44,718 bases of DNA from Acidimicrobiaceae bacterium (GTDB taxonomy: Bacteria; Actinomycetota; Acidimicrobiia; Acidimicrobiales; RAAP-2), in NCBI GenBank assembly GCA_027315005.1, contig DAHUZT010000053.1:1-44718 (forward strand). The letters are read 5' to 3'. The notes under the pieces are model-generated. The model did not search any database and was not told the origin of the DNA. It saw only the letters and a program-made list of their open reading frames with translations. Numbering within the stretch: position 1 is the stretch's first letter; every line of letters starts with the position of its first letter. Of this stretch, positions 8,089-16,320 are shown piece after piece. The position numbers were made by a program, and so were the translations under genes.

Positions 8089-8283
8089 ATGGCTGAACGC
8101 GAACAGAAGAGGAAGGCGAATCCCGAACGGACGGACGAGGCGGTGGAAGACGTTCCGGCGACCTCACCCAACGGGGAGAAGCTGAAGGCCGAGCTCGACG
8201 ACCTCCTCGATGAGATCGACGAGGTGCTCGAGGACAACGCCGAGGAGTTCGTGAGGAACTACGTGCAGAAGGGTGGGGAGTAG
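8089..8283 (+). CDS. pup: Prokaryotic ubiquitin-like protein Pup, ending in Gly-Gly-Glu
   Basis: This 64-residue protein is the tag that PafA couples to lysines of target proteins. The first half is charged and disordered ([19 protein letters not shown]), and residues about 30-52 ([23 protein letters not shown]) form the helix that binds the Arc coiled coil. It ends in VQKGGE. Mycobacterial Pup ends in GGQ and must be deamidated by Dop; here Glu is encoded directly (GAG before TAG), so Pup is ready for ligation. It lies eleven bases after dop and five before prcB, within one operon. Confidence 0.97.
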   Translation: MAEREQKRKANPERTDEAVEDVPATSPNGEKLKAELDDLLDEIDEVLEDNAEEFVRNYVQKGGE

Positions 8284-8288
8284 GCGAG

Positions 8289-9104
8289 GTGGCCCTTCCC
8301 CTGTTCCCTCCCACCGAGGACCCCGGCCCCGACTTCGCCGGGCTGGTCCGGCGGTTGGCGCATCTTGAACGATCGGGTCCCGTCCACCTGAGCCCGACCG
8401 GCACCCAGGGGTATGGTGAGGCGCGACACGGGACGACGGTGGTGGCCCTTCGCTTCGCCGAGGGCATCGTCATGGCCGGCGACCGGCGTGCGACCGAGGG
8501 CCACACCATCGCCCATCGAGCCATGGAGAAGGTGTTTCCGGCGGACCGGTACTCGGCCGTGGCCATCGCCGGCGCAGCCGGTCCCGCTGTCGAGATGGTC
8601 CGGCTCTTCCAGACCCAGCTGGAGCACTACGAGAAGGTGGAAGGAGTCGTCCTCAGTCTGGAGGGAAAGGCCAACCAGCTCAGCCAGATGGTGCGCGAAC
8701 ATCTTCCGATGGCCATGCAAGGTCTGGCCGTGGTGCCGCTGTTCGCCGGCTACGACCTCGCCCGACAGACGGGACGGATCTTCACCTACGACGTGACCGG
8801 CGGGCACTACGAGGAGACCGAGCACAACGCCACCGGGTCCGGCGGACGCGACGCCCGGACCACCGTCAAGCTCGGGTACCGCACCGGCATGGCGAGGGAT
8901 GAAGCGGTCGAGCTGGCCATCGAAGCCCTCTACGAGGCAGCCGACGAGGATTCGGCCACCGGCGGCCCCGACCTGATCCGCGGCATCTATCCGCTGGTGG
9001 CCACCGTCACCGAGGAGGGATACGGGGCGGTCGCCGAAGAGGAGGTGGCTGAGCGCTTCTCCGCCCTGGTCGAGCGCCGACGAGCGGAGGGTCGCCAACC
9101 ATGA
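8289..9104 (+). CDS. prcB: 20S proteasome beta subunit
   Basis: The catalytic subunit is made as a 271-residue precursor. A 48-residue propeptide ends in EARHG and is removed autocatalytically to expose Thr49 (TTVVALRF) as the N-terminal nucleophile. Conserved elements of the Ntn-hydrolase fold follow: [11 protein letters not shown] with the catalytic Asp and the region before Lys, and later [14 protein letters not shown]. Twelve-to-fourteen-residue segments such as [19 protein letters not shown] match bacterial PrcB. The GTG start is five bases after pup. The stop overlaps prcA by four bases (ATGA), so the two ring subunits are translationally coupled. Confidence 0.97.
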   Translation: MALPLFPPTEDPGPDFAGLVRRLAHLERSGPVHLSPTGTQGYGEARHGTTVVALRFAEGIVMAGDRRATEGHTIAHRAMEKVFPADRYSAVAIAGAAGPAVEMVRLFQTQLEHYEKVEGVVLSLEGKANQLSQMVREHLPMAMQGLAVVPLFAGYDLARQTGRIFTYDVTGGHYEETEHNATGSGGRDARTTVKLGYRTGMARDEAVELAIEALYEAADEDSATGGPDLIRGIYPLVATVTEEGYGAVAEEEVAERFSALVERRRAEGRQP

Positions 9105-9778
9105 CGATGCCCTACTACGTGGCGCCCGAGCAGGTGATGAAGGACCGGGCCGAGTATGCCCAGAAGGGGATCGCCCGGGGACGATCGCTGGTCGCCACCA
9201 CCTACGAGGACGGGATCGCAATGGTGGCCGAGAACCCTTCGCGATCGCTCCACAAGATCAGCGAGATCTACGATCGGATCGCGTTTGCCGGAGTGGGGAA
9301 GTACAACGAGTACGACCAGCTGCGGGTGTCGGGCATCCGGCACGCCGACACCAAGGGGTACGCCTACAGCCGCGAGGACGTGGATGCCCGCTCGCTGGCC
9401 AATCTCTACGCGCAGTATCTGGGCCAGGTCTTCACCCACGAGATGAAGCCGCTCGAAGTCGAGATCCTGGTGGCCGAGCTCGGGAGCGGGACCCGGCCGA
9501 ACCAGCTCTATCACGTCGCTTACGAAGGCACGATCAGCGACAAGGACCGCTTCGCCGTCCTCGGGGGTGAGGCAGAAGTGATCGCCGAACGACTGAACGA
9601 GCGCTGGGCCGAAGAGCTCGAGCTCGATGCGGCGCTCCGAGCCGCGGTGGGTGCGCTGGCGGGCCCGGAACGGACCCTCGGTCCCGATGATCTGGAGGTC
9701 GCGATCCTGGCCCGCGGCAACGGCCGCAGGGCCTTTCGACGGGTGGACGGCCGAGAGCTGGGTGATCTCCTGGGCTGA
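9101..9778 (+). CDS. prcA: 20S proteasome alpha subunit
   Basis: This 225-residue subunit forms the outer rings of the proteasome and the gate where Arc docks. The N-terminus [27 protein letters not shown] is the conserved gating segment and H0 helix. It retains the Ntn fold without a catalytic Thr ([17 protein letters not shown]) and continues with [25 protein letters not shown], as in other actinobacterial PrcA. The C-terminal third is shorter and more charged than the rest. It overlaps prcB by four bases. A gap of 96 bases separates it from pafA, which has its own promoter-like element. Confidence 0.96.
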   Translation: MTMPYYVAPEQVMKDRAEYAQKGIARGRSLVATTYEDGIAMVAENPSRSLHKISEIYDRIAFAGVGKYNEYDQLRVSGIRHADTKGYAYSREDVDARSLANLYAQYLGQVFTHEMKPLEVEILVAELGSGTRPNQLYHVAYEGTISDKDRFAVLGGEAEVIAERLNERWAEELELDAALRAAVGALAGPERTLGPDDLEVAILARGNGRRAFRRVDGRELGDLLG

Positions 9779-9861
9779 CGGCCTGTCGACGAGGAGGAGG
9801 ACGGGGAGCGCAGCGGCCAGGGCACGCGCCGGCCGTCCGCTGCGCCGCCGGTGGGTCACGA

Positions 9862-9867
9862 TACCGT
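9862..9867 (+). promoter_or_regulatory. -10 element TACCGT of pafA, leaderless
   Basis: TACCGT ends seven bases before the ATG at 9875. There is no convincing ribosome binding site in between. Confidence 0.5.
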
Positions 9868-9874
9868 GAGGACG

Positions 9875-11233
9875 ATGGACAAACGCATCTTCGGGCTGGA
9901 GAACGAGTACGGGGTGACCTGTACTCTGCGCGGACAGCGCCGGCTCAGCCCGGACGAGGTGGCCCGGTACCTCTTCCGGAGGGTGGTCAGCTGGGGACGC
10001 TCGTCGAACGTGTTCCTGGAGAACGGTGCCCGCCTCTACCTTGATGTCGGAAGCCACCCCGAATATGCCACGCCGGAGTGCGATGACATCGGCGAACTGG
10101 TTACGCACGACAAGGCCGGTGAGTGGATCCTCGCCTCGTTGGTGGAAGGAGCGGAGGCCCGGCTGCGCGACGAGGGCATTCGGGGCGACGTGTACCTGTT
10201 CAAGAACAACACCGACTCGGCAGGGAACTCCTATGGCTGTCACGAGAATTATCTGACCAGCCGCCGCGACGACTTCGGCCACTACACCGAAGTGCTGATC
10301 CCGTTCCTCGTGAGCCGTCAGATCTACTCCGGTGCCGGCAAGATCCTCCAGACGGCCAGAGGTGCTGTCTTCTGCCTCAGCCAACGGGCCGAGCACATCT
10401 GGGAGGGCGTTTCCTCCGCGACCACGAGAAGCCGGCCCATCATCAACACCCGGGACGAGCCGCACGCGGACGCCGAGAAGTACCGGCGGCTCCATGTCAT
10501 CGTCGGTGATTCCAACATGAGCGAGTACGCCACCTTTCTCAAGGTCGGTGCCACCAGCATCGTGCTGCGCATGCTGGAGGACCCCTCCACCGTCTTACGT
10601 GACCTCACGCTGGAGAATCCGATCCGAGCCATCCGCGAGATCAGCCACGACATCACCTGCCGCCGTCCGGTCCGCCTGGCCAACGGCCGCGAAATGAGCG
10701 CGCTGGCCATCCAGGAGGAGTATCTGCAGCGCGCGGTCCGCTTCCGGGACCGCCAGGGTCTGTCGCCCAAGGAAGATCTCGCTCTCGACATGTGGGAGCA
10801 CTGCCTCAAGGGCCTGGAATCCGATCCGCTGTCACTGCACCGAGAGTGCGACTGGGTGGCGAAGTACCGTCTGATCGACCGCTACCGCCACCGTCACTCG
10901 ATGTCGCTGCAGAACCCAGTGGTATCGCTGCTCGATCTGCAGTACCACGACGTCGATCGACAACGGGGTCTCTACTACCGTCTCCAACGCCACGACCAGC
11001 TCGATCGGATCTGCGACGACGGTGAGATCGCCGCGGCCATTTCCAACCCGCCTCAGACCACCAGGGCCAAGCTGCGCGGCGAATTCGTGAAGCGGGCCAA
11101 GGAGCGCCGTCGCGACTTCACCGTCGACTGGGTGCACCTCAAGCTGAACGACCAGGCTCAACGGACCGTTCTGCTGAAGGACCCATTCAAGTCACGAGAC
11201 GATCGGGTGGAGAAGCTCATCGCCGGCTTGTAG
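9875..11233 (+). CDS. pafA: Pup-protein ligase PafA
   Basis: PafA uses ATP to phosphorylate the C-terminal Glu of Pup and joins it to the epsilon-amino group of target lysines. The 452-residue length equals that of characterised orthologues. It begins [18 protein letters not shown] (the ATP/Mg strand), and has the catalytic region [17 protein letters not shown], where the Asp after YL is the base in PafA. It lacks the insertion that marks Dop. [20 protein letters not shown] and [27 protein letters not shown] are shared with Dop. The ATG at 9875 is preferred over an in-frame GTG nine bases earlier. The transcription-factor genes pafB and pafC that follow pafA in mycobacteria are absent. Confidence 0.96.
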   Translation: MDKRIFGLENEYGVTCTLRGQRRLSPDEVARYLFRRVVSWGRSSNVFLENGARLYLDVGSHPEYATPECDDIGELVTHDKAGEWILASLVEGAEARLRDEGIRGDVYLFKNNTDSAGNSYGCHENYLTSRRDDFGHYTEVLIPFLVSRQIYSGAGKILQTARGAVFCLSQRAEHIWEGVSSATTRSRPIINTRDEPHADAEKYRRLHVIVGDSNMSEYATFLKVGATSIVLRMLEDPSTVLRDLTLENPIRAIREISHDITCRRPVRLANGREMSALAIQEEYLQRAVRFRDRQGLSPKEDLALDMWEHCLKGLESDPLSLHRECDWVAKYRLIDRYRHRHSMSLQNPVVSLLDLQYHDVDRQRGLYYRLQRHDQLDRICDDGEIAAAISNPPQTTRAKLRGEFVKRAKERRRDFTVDWVHLKLNDQAQRTVLLKDPFKSRDDRVEKLIAGL

Positions 11234-11294
11234 CAGCGGGGACCACCAGGACGTCCACAGCCGAAGTTGACCCGAAGCGCTCGTGCCAGTGCAG

Positions 11295-11300
11295 TAGCGT
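11295..11300 (+). promoter_or_regulatory. -10 element TAGCGT of the first lepB
   Basis: TAGCGT ends nine bases before the GTG at 11310, consistent with a leaderless or nearly leaderless transcript. Confidence 0.55.
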
Positions 11301-11309
11301 CCCCTGATT

Positions 11310-11990
11310 GTGACGGAGCAACAGCCACTCGACCCAGCCCAGGTGACGGCCCTGACCCCCGATCGGGCCGGAGACGCCGGGAGCGGATCGAGCCAGAGCG
11401 GAAGGGCGCTCTCGGTGCACCGGCATCGATCCAGGAGTCGCAGGCTCATCGACTGGGGCGTGATCCTGCTCGTCGTGCTGCTCGGCACGGTCCTGCTCCG
11501 GACCTACGTCGTGCAGTCCTTCTACATTCCCTCGGGTTCGATGTTGCCCACTCTCCAGATCGGCGACCGGATCATCGTGAACAAGCTGGCCTACAAGTTC
11601 GGTAATCCCCAGAGGGGCGACATCGTGGTGTTCGCGCGCCCACCGCTCGAGAACCAGAACTACCCCGACCTGGTCAAGCGGATCGTCGGTCTTCCCGGCG
11701 AGACGATCTCGTCCCAGGGCGGTCAGCTCTACATCGACGGCAAGCTCCTGAAGGAGCCCTGGCTGCCCCCGGGCCCCCAGGACTACACGGGCGCTCTTCA
11801 GGAGAACGATCCCCATCCCCAGTTCGATCTCCCGGGCCCGGTGAAGATCCCGCCCGGCGAGTACTACGTCATGGGCGACAACCGGACGAACTCCCAGGAC
11901 AGCAGGTTCTTCGGACCCATTCCGAAATCGCTGATCGTCGGCAAGGCGGTGGCGGTCGTCTGGCCGCTCAGCCAGTTCAAGGGTCTCTGA
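11310..11990 (+). CDS. lepB: Signal peptidase I, first copy
   Basis: This enzyme cleaves signal peptides from exported proteins at the outer face of the membrane. The 226-residue protein has one transmembrane helix (about residues 47-66), then box B FYIPSGSMLPTLQIGD with the nucleophile Ser77, box C around RGDIVVFARPP, box D LVKRIVGLPGE with the general base Lys123, and box E YYVMGDNRTNSQDSRFFG. All catalytic elements are intact. The GTG start is supported by a TAGCGT element nine bases upstream. A second signal peptidase follows directly, and tatB/tatC come after that, forming an export block. Confidence 0.95.
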   Translation: MTEQQPLDPAQVTALTPDRAGDAGSGSSQSGRALSVHRHRSRSRRLIDWGVILLVVLLGTVLLRTYVVQSFYIPSGSMLPTLQIGDRIIVNKLAYKFGNPQRGDIVVFARPPLENQNYPDLVKRIVGLPGETISSQGGQLYIDGKLLKEPWLPPGPQDYTGALQENDPHPQFDLPGPVKIPPGEYYVMGDNRTNSQDSRFFGPIPKSLIVGKAVAVVWPLSQFKGL

Positions 11991-12018
11991 GGGTCCCTCC
12001 GCCTGCACTCGGCACCGG

Positions 12019-12024
12019 TAGCGT
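12019..12024 (+). promoter_or_regulatory. -10 element TAGCGT of the second lepB
   Basis: TAGCGT ends nine bases before the GTG at 12034. The same hexamer at the same distance precedes the first lepB. Confidence 0.55.
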
Positions 12025-12033
12025 TGCCCGCGT

Positions 12034-12870
12034 GTGGCCCGAGATGGTTCCCCGTTGACCTTCGAGCTGCGGGACGCGACGGCCGGGCCGGGAGGGGCGG
12101 CACCCCTGCCGGTGCCGAGCCTTCCGCTCGAGGTACCGAGCCTCTCTCTGCCCCGTACGGTGCCCGAGCTGCCCGTGCTCCCACCGGAGGCACCGGCCCG
12201 GTCCCGTCGACAGTTTGCGGTCTGGACGAGCATCGTAGTGGCTGCCGTCCTCGTGGCACTCGGTACGCGTGCCTTCGTGGCTGAGCTCTTCTATGTCCCG
12301 TCGGGATCGATGCTCCCGACTCTCGCCATCGGGGATCGGATCCTGGTCGACCGGCTCAGCTCCCGTCTGCACGCGATCCACCGGGGTGACGTCGTGGTCT
12401 TCTCCCACCCCCCCTTGCTCCGGGCCAACGACGCCGATCTGGTCAAGCGAGTGATCGGCATGCCCGGGGACGTCATCTCACTGGTCGACGGGAGGGTCGA
12501 GATCGACGGGAGACCGCTTGCCGAGCCCTGGCTGCCCGACCCGCCACCCCAGACGCTCCCGGGCAACCTCCGGGCCCCCTTCAGCCTCGACCACCCGTTC
12601 CGGGTGCCGGCCGGGGAGTACTACGTCATGGGAGACAATCGGACGGACTCGGAGGACAGCCGCTACTTCGGGCCGATTCCCGGCCGTCTCATCGTGGGCA
12701 AGGTGGTACTCGTGGTCTGGCCGCTCGACTACTCCGGCTGGCTGGTCGTGCTGTCCATCGCCGCGGTGATCCTGTTGGTCGCCATCGCGGTCACGGCCAC
12801 CCGCCCGCTTCGCCGTGACTCCCCGGGGCGGTCGGACCGATACCCAGCGGAGGTGAGCCGAGCCACCTGA
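12034..12870 (+). CDS. lepB: Signal peptidase I, second copy with Pro-rich N-terminus and extra C-terminal helix
   Basis: This 278-residue paralogue has all signal peptidase I boxes: FYVPSGSMLPTLAIGD with Ser92, RGDVVVFSHPP, DLVKRVIGMPGD with Lys138, and YYVMGDNRTDSEDSRYFG. It differs from the first copy in two ways. A Pro/Leu/Val-rich cytoplasmic stretch (about residues 20-56, with repeated PSL/VPSL units) precedes the first membrane helix. A second hydrophobic helix near the C-terminus (WLVVLSIAAVILLVAIAVTA) would anchor the enzyme at both ends. The GTG at 12034 is chosen for its TAGCGT element; a TTG at 12055 is a weaker alternative. The two copies may differ in substrate preference (inference). 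Confidence 0.93.
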   Translation: MARDGSPLTFELRDATAGPGGAAPLPVPSLPLEVPSLSLPRTVPELPVLPPEAPARSRRQFAVWTSIVVAAVLVALGTRAFVAELFYVPSGSMLPTLAIGDRILVDRLSSRLHAIHRGDVVVFSHPPLLRANDADLVKRVIGMPGDVISLVDGRVEIDGRPLAEPWLPDPPPQTLPGNLRAPFSLDHPFRVPAGEYYVMGDNRTDSEDSRYFGPIPGRLIVGKVVLVVWPLDYSGWLVVLSIAAVILLVAIAVTATRPLRRDSPGRSDRYPAEVSRAT

Positions 12871-12926
12871 CGGGCCGTGGCCGCTCCCAAGGCGTCGCCC
12901 GAGGGGATCGGCGGCTCCTGCCCCGG

Positions 12927-12932
12927 TACAAT
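12927..12932 (+). promoter_or_regulatory. -10 element TACAAT of tatB, leaderless
   Basis: TACAAT, close to the TATAAT consensus, ends seven bases before the GTG at 12940. It supports that start over an upstream in-frame GTG at 12877. Confidence 0.6.
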
Positions 12933-12939
12933 CGACCGG

Positions 12940-13404
12940 GTGGACGTTCTCAGCCCGGCGAAGCTGCTGGTCATACTCGTCGTGGCCATCGTGGTGCTCG
13001 GTCCGGACAAGCTGCCGAAGTTGGCACGGCAGGTGGGTGGTCTCTGGGGGGACTTCCGCAAGTTCCGCGAACGGCTCGAGACCGACGTGAGGGGCTCCTT
13101 CCCCGACCTACCCTCGACCAAGACGATCACCGATGCGGTCCGCTCGCCGATCTCGTTCCTCGATTCGCTGGCCGAGGCACATTCCGGCGAGAACGGCGCC
13201 GTCGTCGGCACGAACGGCGCGTCCCCACCGGACGCCCACGGCGAGGGGGTGCTGCCACCGGTCAGCTCCAACCGGCCGGCCGGGGTCGTCCAGGCGCACG
13301 GGGAGTCTTCGGCTGCGACCGAGACGGAGGGGCGATCGTCGGGGGCGGCCCACCGCGTCCGATCGGACGGCTGGACCGTTCCGGACTCCCCAGGCCTGAA
13401 CTGA
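12940..13404 (+). CDS. tatB: Twin-arginine translocase subunit TatB (TatA/B family)
   Basis: The 154-residue protein begins VDVLSPAKLLVILVVAIVVLGPDKLPKLARQVGG: a short membrane helix, a hinge containing LGPDKLP, and an amphipathic helix (about residues 25-50). The Pro-containing hinge and long tail are more like TatB than TatA. The remaining 90 residues are Gly/Ser/Ala/Pro-rich and probably disordered. With TatC, TatB forms the receptor for twin-arginine signal peptides of folded proteins. In mycobacteria the tat gene at this position is called tatA, so the A/B label is uncertain. The start at 12940 fits both the promoter element and the family's N-terminus. tatC follows after 49 bases. Confidence 0.85.
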   Translation: MDVLSPAKLLVILVVAIVVLGPDKLPKLARQVGGLWGDFRKFRERLETDVRGSFPDLPSTKTITDAVRSPISFLDSLAEAHSGENGAVVGTNGASPPDAHGEGVLPPVSSNRPAGVVQAHGESSAATETEGRSSGAAHRVRSDGWTVPDSPGLN

Positions 13405-13453
13405 CCCGCCGAGATCACGAACGGCATCCGGCCGGTACGAGGCGACCACCACC

Positions 13454-14230
13454 ATGGCGATATCCCTGAAACGGAAGAGCGGTCCCAAGCCGCATCCGGA
13501 CGCGATGACCCTCTCCGAGCATCTGGCCGAGCTCCGGACCCGGGTGGTGGTCTGCGTCGTCGCCTTTCTCGTGGCCGGAACCGTCGCCTTCGTCATCTAT
13601 CCGGTGATCCTGTCGTTCCTCAAGCATCCGTACTGCCAGGTGGCTCCACCCCACCGGTGCCTCTTCTACGTCACGAGCCCCCTCGATGGTCTCTCCCTGC
13701 GGGTCAAGATCGCCGCCTACGGGGGACTGTTCATCGCTTCTCCCGTCTTGTTGTGGGAGCTCTGGCGGTTCATCACCCCCGGGCTCAAGCGCAACGAGAA
13801 GAAGTACGCCGTCCCGTTCATCGTGGCCTCAATCTCCCTGTTCGCGCTCGGCGCGGTGGTCGCCTATCTGATCTTTCCGCACGCTCTGCAGTGGCTCGGC
13901 TCGATCGGTGGCCCGAGCCTCCACCAGATCTACGATCCAACCAACTATCTCGGCCTCATCGTCCTGCTCATGACCATCTTCGGGATCACGTTCGAGTTCC
14001 CGGTGCTACTGGTATCCCTCGAAATGGCCGGCGTGTTGACCCCCAAGCAGCTTTCGTCCTGGCGCCGATGGGCCATCGTGCTCATCGTGGTGGTGGCCGG
14101 TGTGGTCACACCGAGTTCTGACCCGTTCTCCATGCTGGCCATGGCCATACCGCTCTACGTCTTCTACGAGCTGTCGATCGTCATCGGCCGGATCTTCCGG
14201 CGTAGCGCCCCTGGCCGGCGGGGGGCGTGA
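13454..14230 (+). CDS. tatC: Sec-independent protein translocase TatC
   Basis: TatC is the six-helix core of the twin-arginine translocase. This 258-residue protein has the conserved N-terminal signature MTLSEHLAELRTRVV, where the Glu and Arg contact the twin-arginine peptide, and the periplasmic loop followed by SPLDGLSLRVKIAAYGGLFIASPVLLWELWRFITPGL, also family-defining. Six hydrophobic stretches are visible. The ATG at 13454 has no strong ribosome binding site, and translation may depend on tatB. Its stop overlaps the GTG of the helicase gene (GTGA), the same tatC-helY order as in mycobacteria. Confidence 0.95.
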   Translation: MAISLKRKSGPKPHPDAMTLSEHLAELRTRVVVCVVAFLVAGTVAFVIYPVILSFLKHPYCQVAPPHRCLFYVTSPLDGLSLRVKIAAYGGLFIASPVLLWELWRFITPGLKRNEKKYAVPFIVASISLFALGAVVAYLIFPHALQWLGSIGGPSLHQIYDPTNYLGLIVLLMTIFGITFEFPVLLVSLEMAGVLTPKQLSSWRRWAIVLIVVVAGVVTPSSDPFSMLAMAIPLYVFYELSIVIGRIFRRSAPGRRGA

Positions 14231-16275
14231 ACCGATCCGCCTCCGGCGGAGCCGCACGGGCCGGCAGGGGAGCGCGACCGCTCGGAGCCGTCGGGGACCT
14301 GAGACGCCGCTTCGAGCAATCCATGCCCTTTGCCCTCGACTCCTTCCAGTCGGAGGCCTTCGACGCTCTCGACGACGGCGCCTCCGTCCTCGTCTCGGCG
14401 CCCACCGGATCGGGGAAGACCCTGGTCGCGGAGTATGCGCTCCAACTGGCTCTGGAGGCGGGGTCGAAGTCCTTCTACACCACGCCGATCAAGGCACTCT
14501 CCAACCAGAAGTTCGTAGAGCTCTGTGCCCGCCACGGAGCGGGTCGGATCGGACTGCTCACCGGCGACGTCTCCCATCAGGGAGATGCCCCCATCGTGGT
14601 CATGACCACCGAAGTGCTCCGAAACATGTTGTTCACCCGATCGCCGGCACTGGACGGCCTGGCCGTGGTGGTGCTCGACGAAGTGCACTATCTGCAAGAC
14701 CCTTACCGGGGTTCGGTCTGGGAGGAGATCTTGGTGCTCACCCCCCCGGAGGTGCGCTTCGTGAGCTTGTCGGCCACGGTGAGCAATGCCGAGGACTTCG
14801 GAATGTGGCTGACATCGGTATGCGGTCCGACCCGGGTCGTGGTCGAACGCAATCGTCCGGTGACGCTTCACCATCACTACGCCGTCTCCGAGAAAGGGGT
14901 CGACGGCGTGCACGCCTTCCCTCTGTTCGACGAAGACGGTCCCAATCCGCTCGGAAGGGTCCTCGACGAGCGTCGACACCGGCACCGTCACCGGCGCCAT
15001 CGGACCCCGCGGCGCGGCGAGGTCGTCGAGTACCTGCGGTCCCACGGGCTGCTGCCCGCGATCACCTTCATCTTCTCGCGGGCGGCATGTGACGCGGCAA
15101 CCCGGCAGTGCCTCGAGGACGGGATCCGACTGACCACGCCGGACGAGCGCCACCGGATCCGGGGCATCGTCGAGGCCGCGGTCGAACGTCCCGACGACGA
15201 TGACCTCCGGACACTCCGATACGGGGAATGGTCGGATGCGCTCGAATCCGGAATCGCCCCACACCATGCCGGTCTCGTCCCCGCCTATCGCCAGGCGGCC
15301 GAACGATGCTTCTCGGCAGGTCTCTTGAAAGTGGTCTTCGCCACCGAGACGTTGGCGCTCGGAATCAACATGCCCGCCCGCACGGTGGTGATGGAACGGT
15401 TCACGAAGCACCGAGGAGCTGTCTCGTCCGCTCTCACTGCCGGGGAGTACCAGCAGCTGACCGGCCGGGCCGGCCGCAGGGGTATCGACACGGTCGGGCA
15501 CGCGCTCACCCTGTGGTCGCCGACGACCAGGTTCGAAGACGTGGCGACTACGGCGCTCTCGCCACCCCCGGCCCTGGTCTCCTCGTTCCATCCCACCTAC
15601 AACCTTGCCGTGAACCTGGTCCGCCGGTGGTCGAGAGAGCACGCCCATGCCCTTGTCGCCTCCTCCTACGGGCAATGGCAGGCGCGTGACCACTCCCGTT
15701 CGCTGTCCGAACAGCTCGACCGGCGGCTGGCCATCTTGGAATCCCGCGGATTCGTCGACGGCTGGCGGCTGACAGCGTCCGGAGCGGTGCTCGCCTCCAT
15801 CTACCACGAGTCCGACCTCCTGGTGGCCGAGGCGCTCGGCTCCGGAATCCTCGACGGACTCGACCCGGCGTCGCTCGGGGGGGTGCTCTCCGCGTTCACC
15901 TTCGAGGACCGCCGACCGAAGGAGACGGCTGCGCGGCGGCTCGACGGCGCGATCCTCGAGCGCCTCGCGAGGTTGGAAGTCCTGGCTACCGATCTGCGCC
16001 GTGCCGAGGAGCGGTTCGGACTCCGGTGCACCCGCAGGCCGGACGGCGGGCTGGTCGCCGCGGTCGGCACCTGGGTCCGGGGGGCCACGCTCGAGCAGGT
16101 GTTGGTGGAGACGGAAATCGCTCCGGGGGACTTCGTGCGTGCCATGCGACAGCTGTTGGATCTCACCTCCCAGGTGTCCGAGGTGGCCGGCGATCTCTCG
16201 ACCCGCCGCTCGGCCCGTCGCGCTGTCGCCCTGATCCGGCGGGGCGTGGTGGCGACGGACGATCCCACGTCGTGA
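14227..16275 (+). CDS. helY: Ski2/Mtr4-like superfamily 2 helicase, HelY type
   Basis: The 682-residue protein has all superfamily 2 motifs: Q-motif-like FALDSFQSEAFDAL, Walker A APTGSGKT (58-65), motif Ia TTPIKALSNQKF, motif II DEVH (151-154), motif III SLSATVSN, and motif VI QQLTGRAGRRGID (about 409-421). A C-terminal DSHCT-like region (GDFVRAMRQLLDLTSQVSEVA) is present. It is about 220 residues shorter than mycobacterial HelY (about 906), mainly because the middle 'arch' region is missing. Such helicases unwind RNA for processing or decay in eukaryotes and archaea; the bacterial role is not settled. The GTG start overlaps the tatC stop. Confidence 0.9.
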   Translation: MNRSASGGAARAGRGARPLGAVGDLRRRFEQSMPFALDSFQSEAFDALDDGASVLVSAPTGSGKTLVAEYALQLALEAGSKSFYTTPIKALSNQKFVELCARHGAGRIGLLTGDVSHQGDAPIVVMTTEVLRNMLFTRSPALDGLAVVVLDEVHYLQDPYRGSVWEEILVLTPPEVRFVSLSATVSNAEDFGMWLTSVCGPTRVVVERNRPVTLHHHYAVSEKGVDGVHAFPLFDEDGPNPLGRVLDERRHRHRHRRHRTPRRGEVVEYLRSHGLLPAITFIFSRAACDAATRQCLEDGIRLTTPDERHRIRGIVEAAVERPDDDDLRTLRYGEWSDALESGIAPHHAGLVPAYRQAAERCFSAGLLKVVFATETLALGINMPARTVVMERFTKHRGAVSSALTAGEYQQLTGRAGRRGIDTVGHALTLWSPTTRFEDVATTALSPPPALVSSFHPTYNLAVNLVRRWSREHAHALVASSYGQWQARDHSRSLSEQLDRRLAILESRGFVDGWRLTASGAVLASIYHESDLLVAEALGSGILDGLDPASLGGVLSAFTFEDRRPKETAARRLDGAILERLARLEVLATDLRRAEERFGLRCTRRPDGGLVAAVGTWVRGATLEQVLVETEIAPGDFVRAMRQLLDLTSQVSEVAGDLSTRRSARRAVALIRRGVVATDDPTS

Positions 16276-16305
16276 GGGTCCGCGCCTGACCAGGTGGCCC
16301 CGTCC

Positions 16306-16311
16306 TAGTGT
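16306..16311 (+). promoter_or_regulatory. -10 element TAGTGT of the thyX-like gene
   Basis: TAGTGT ends nine bases before the ATG at 16321, with no ribosome binding site between. Confidence 0.55.
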
Positions 16312-16320
16312 GATCCGGGC

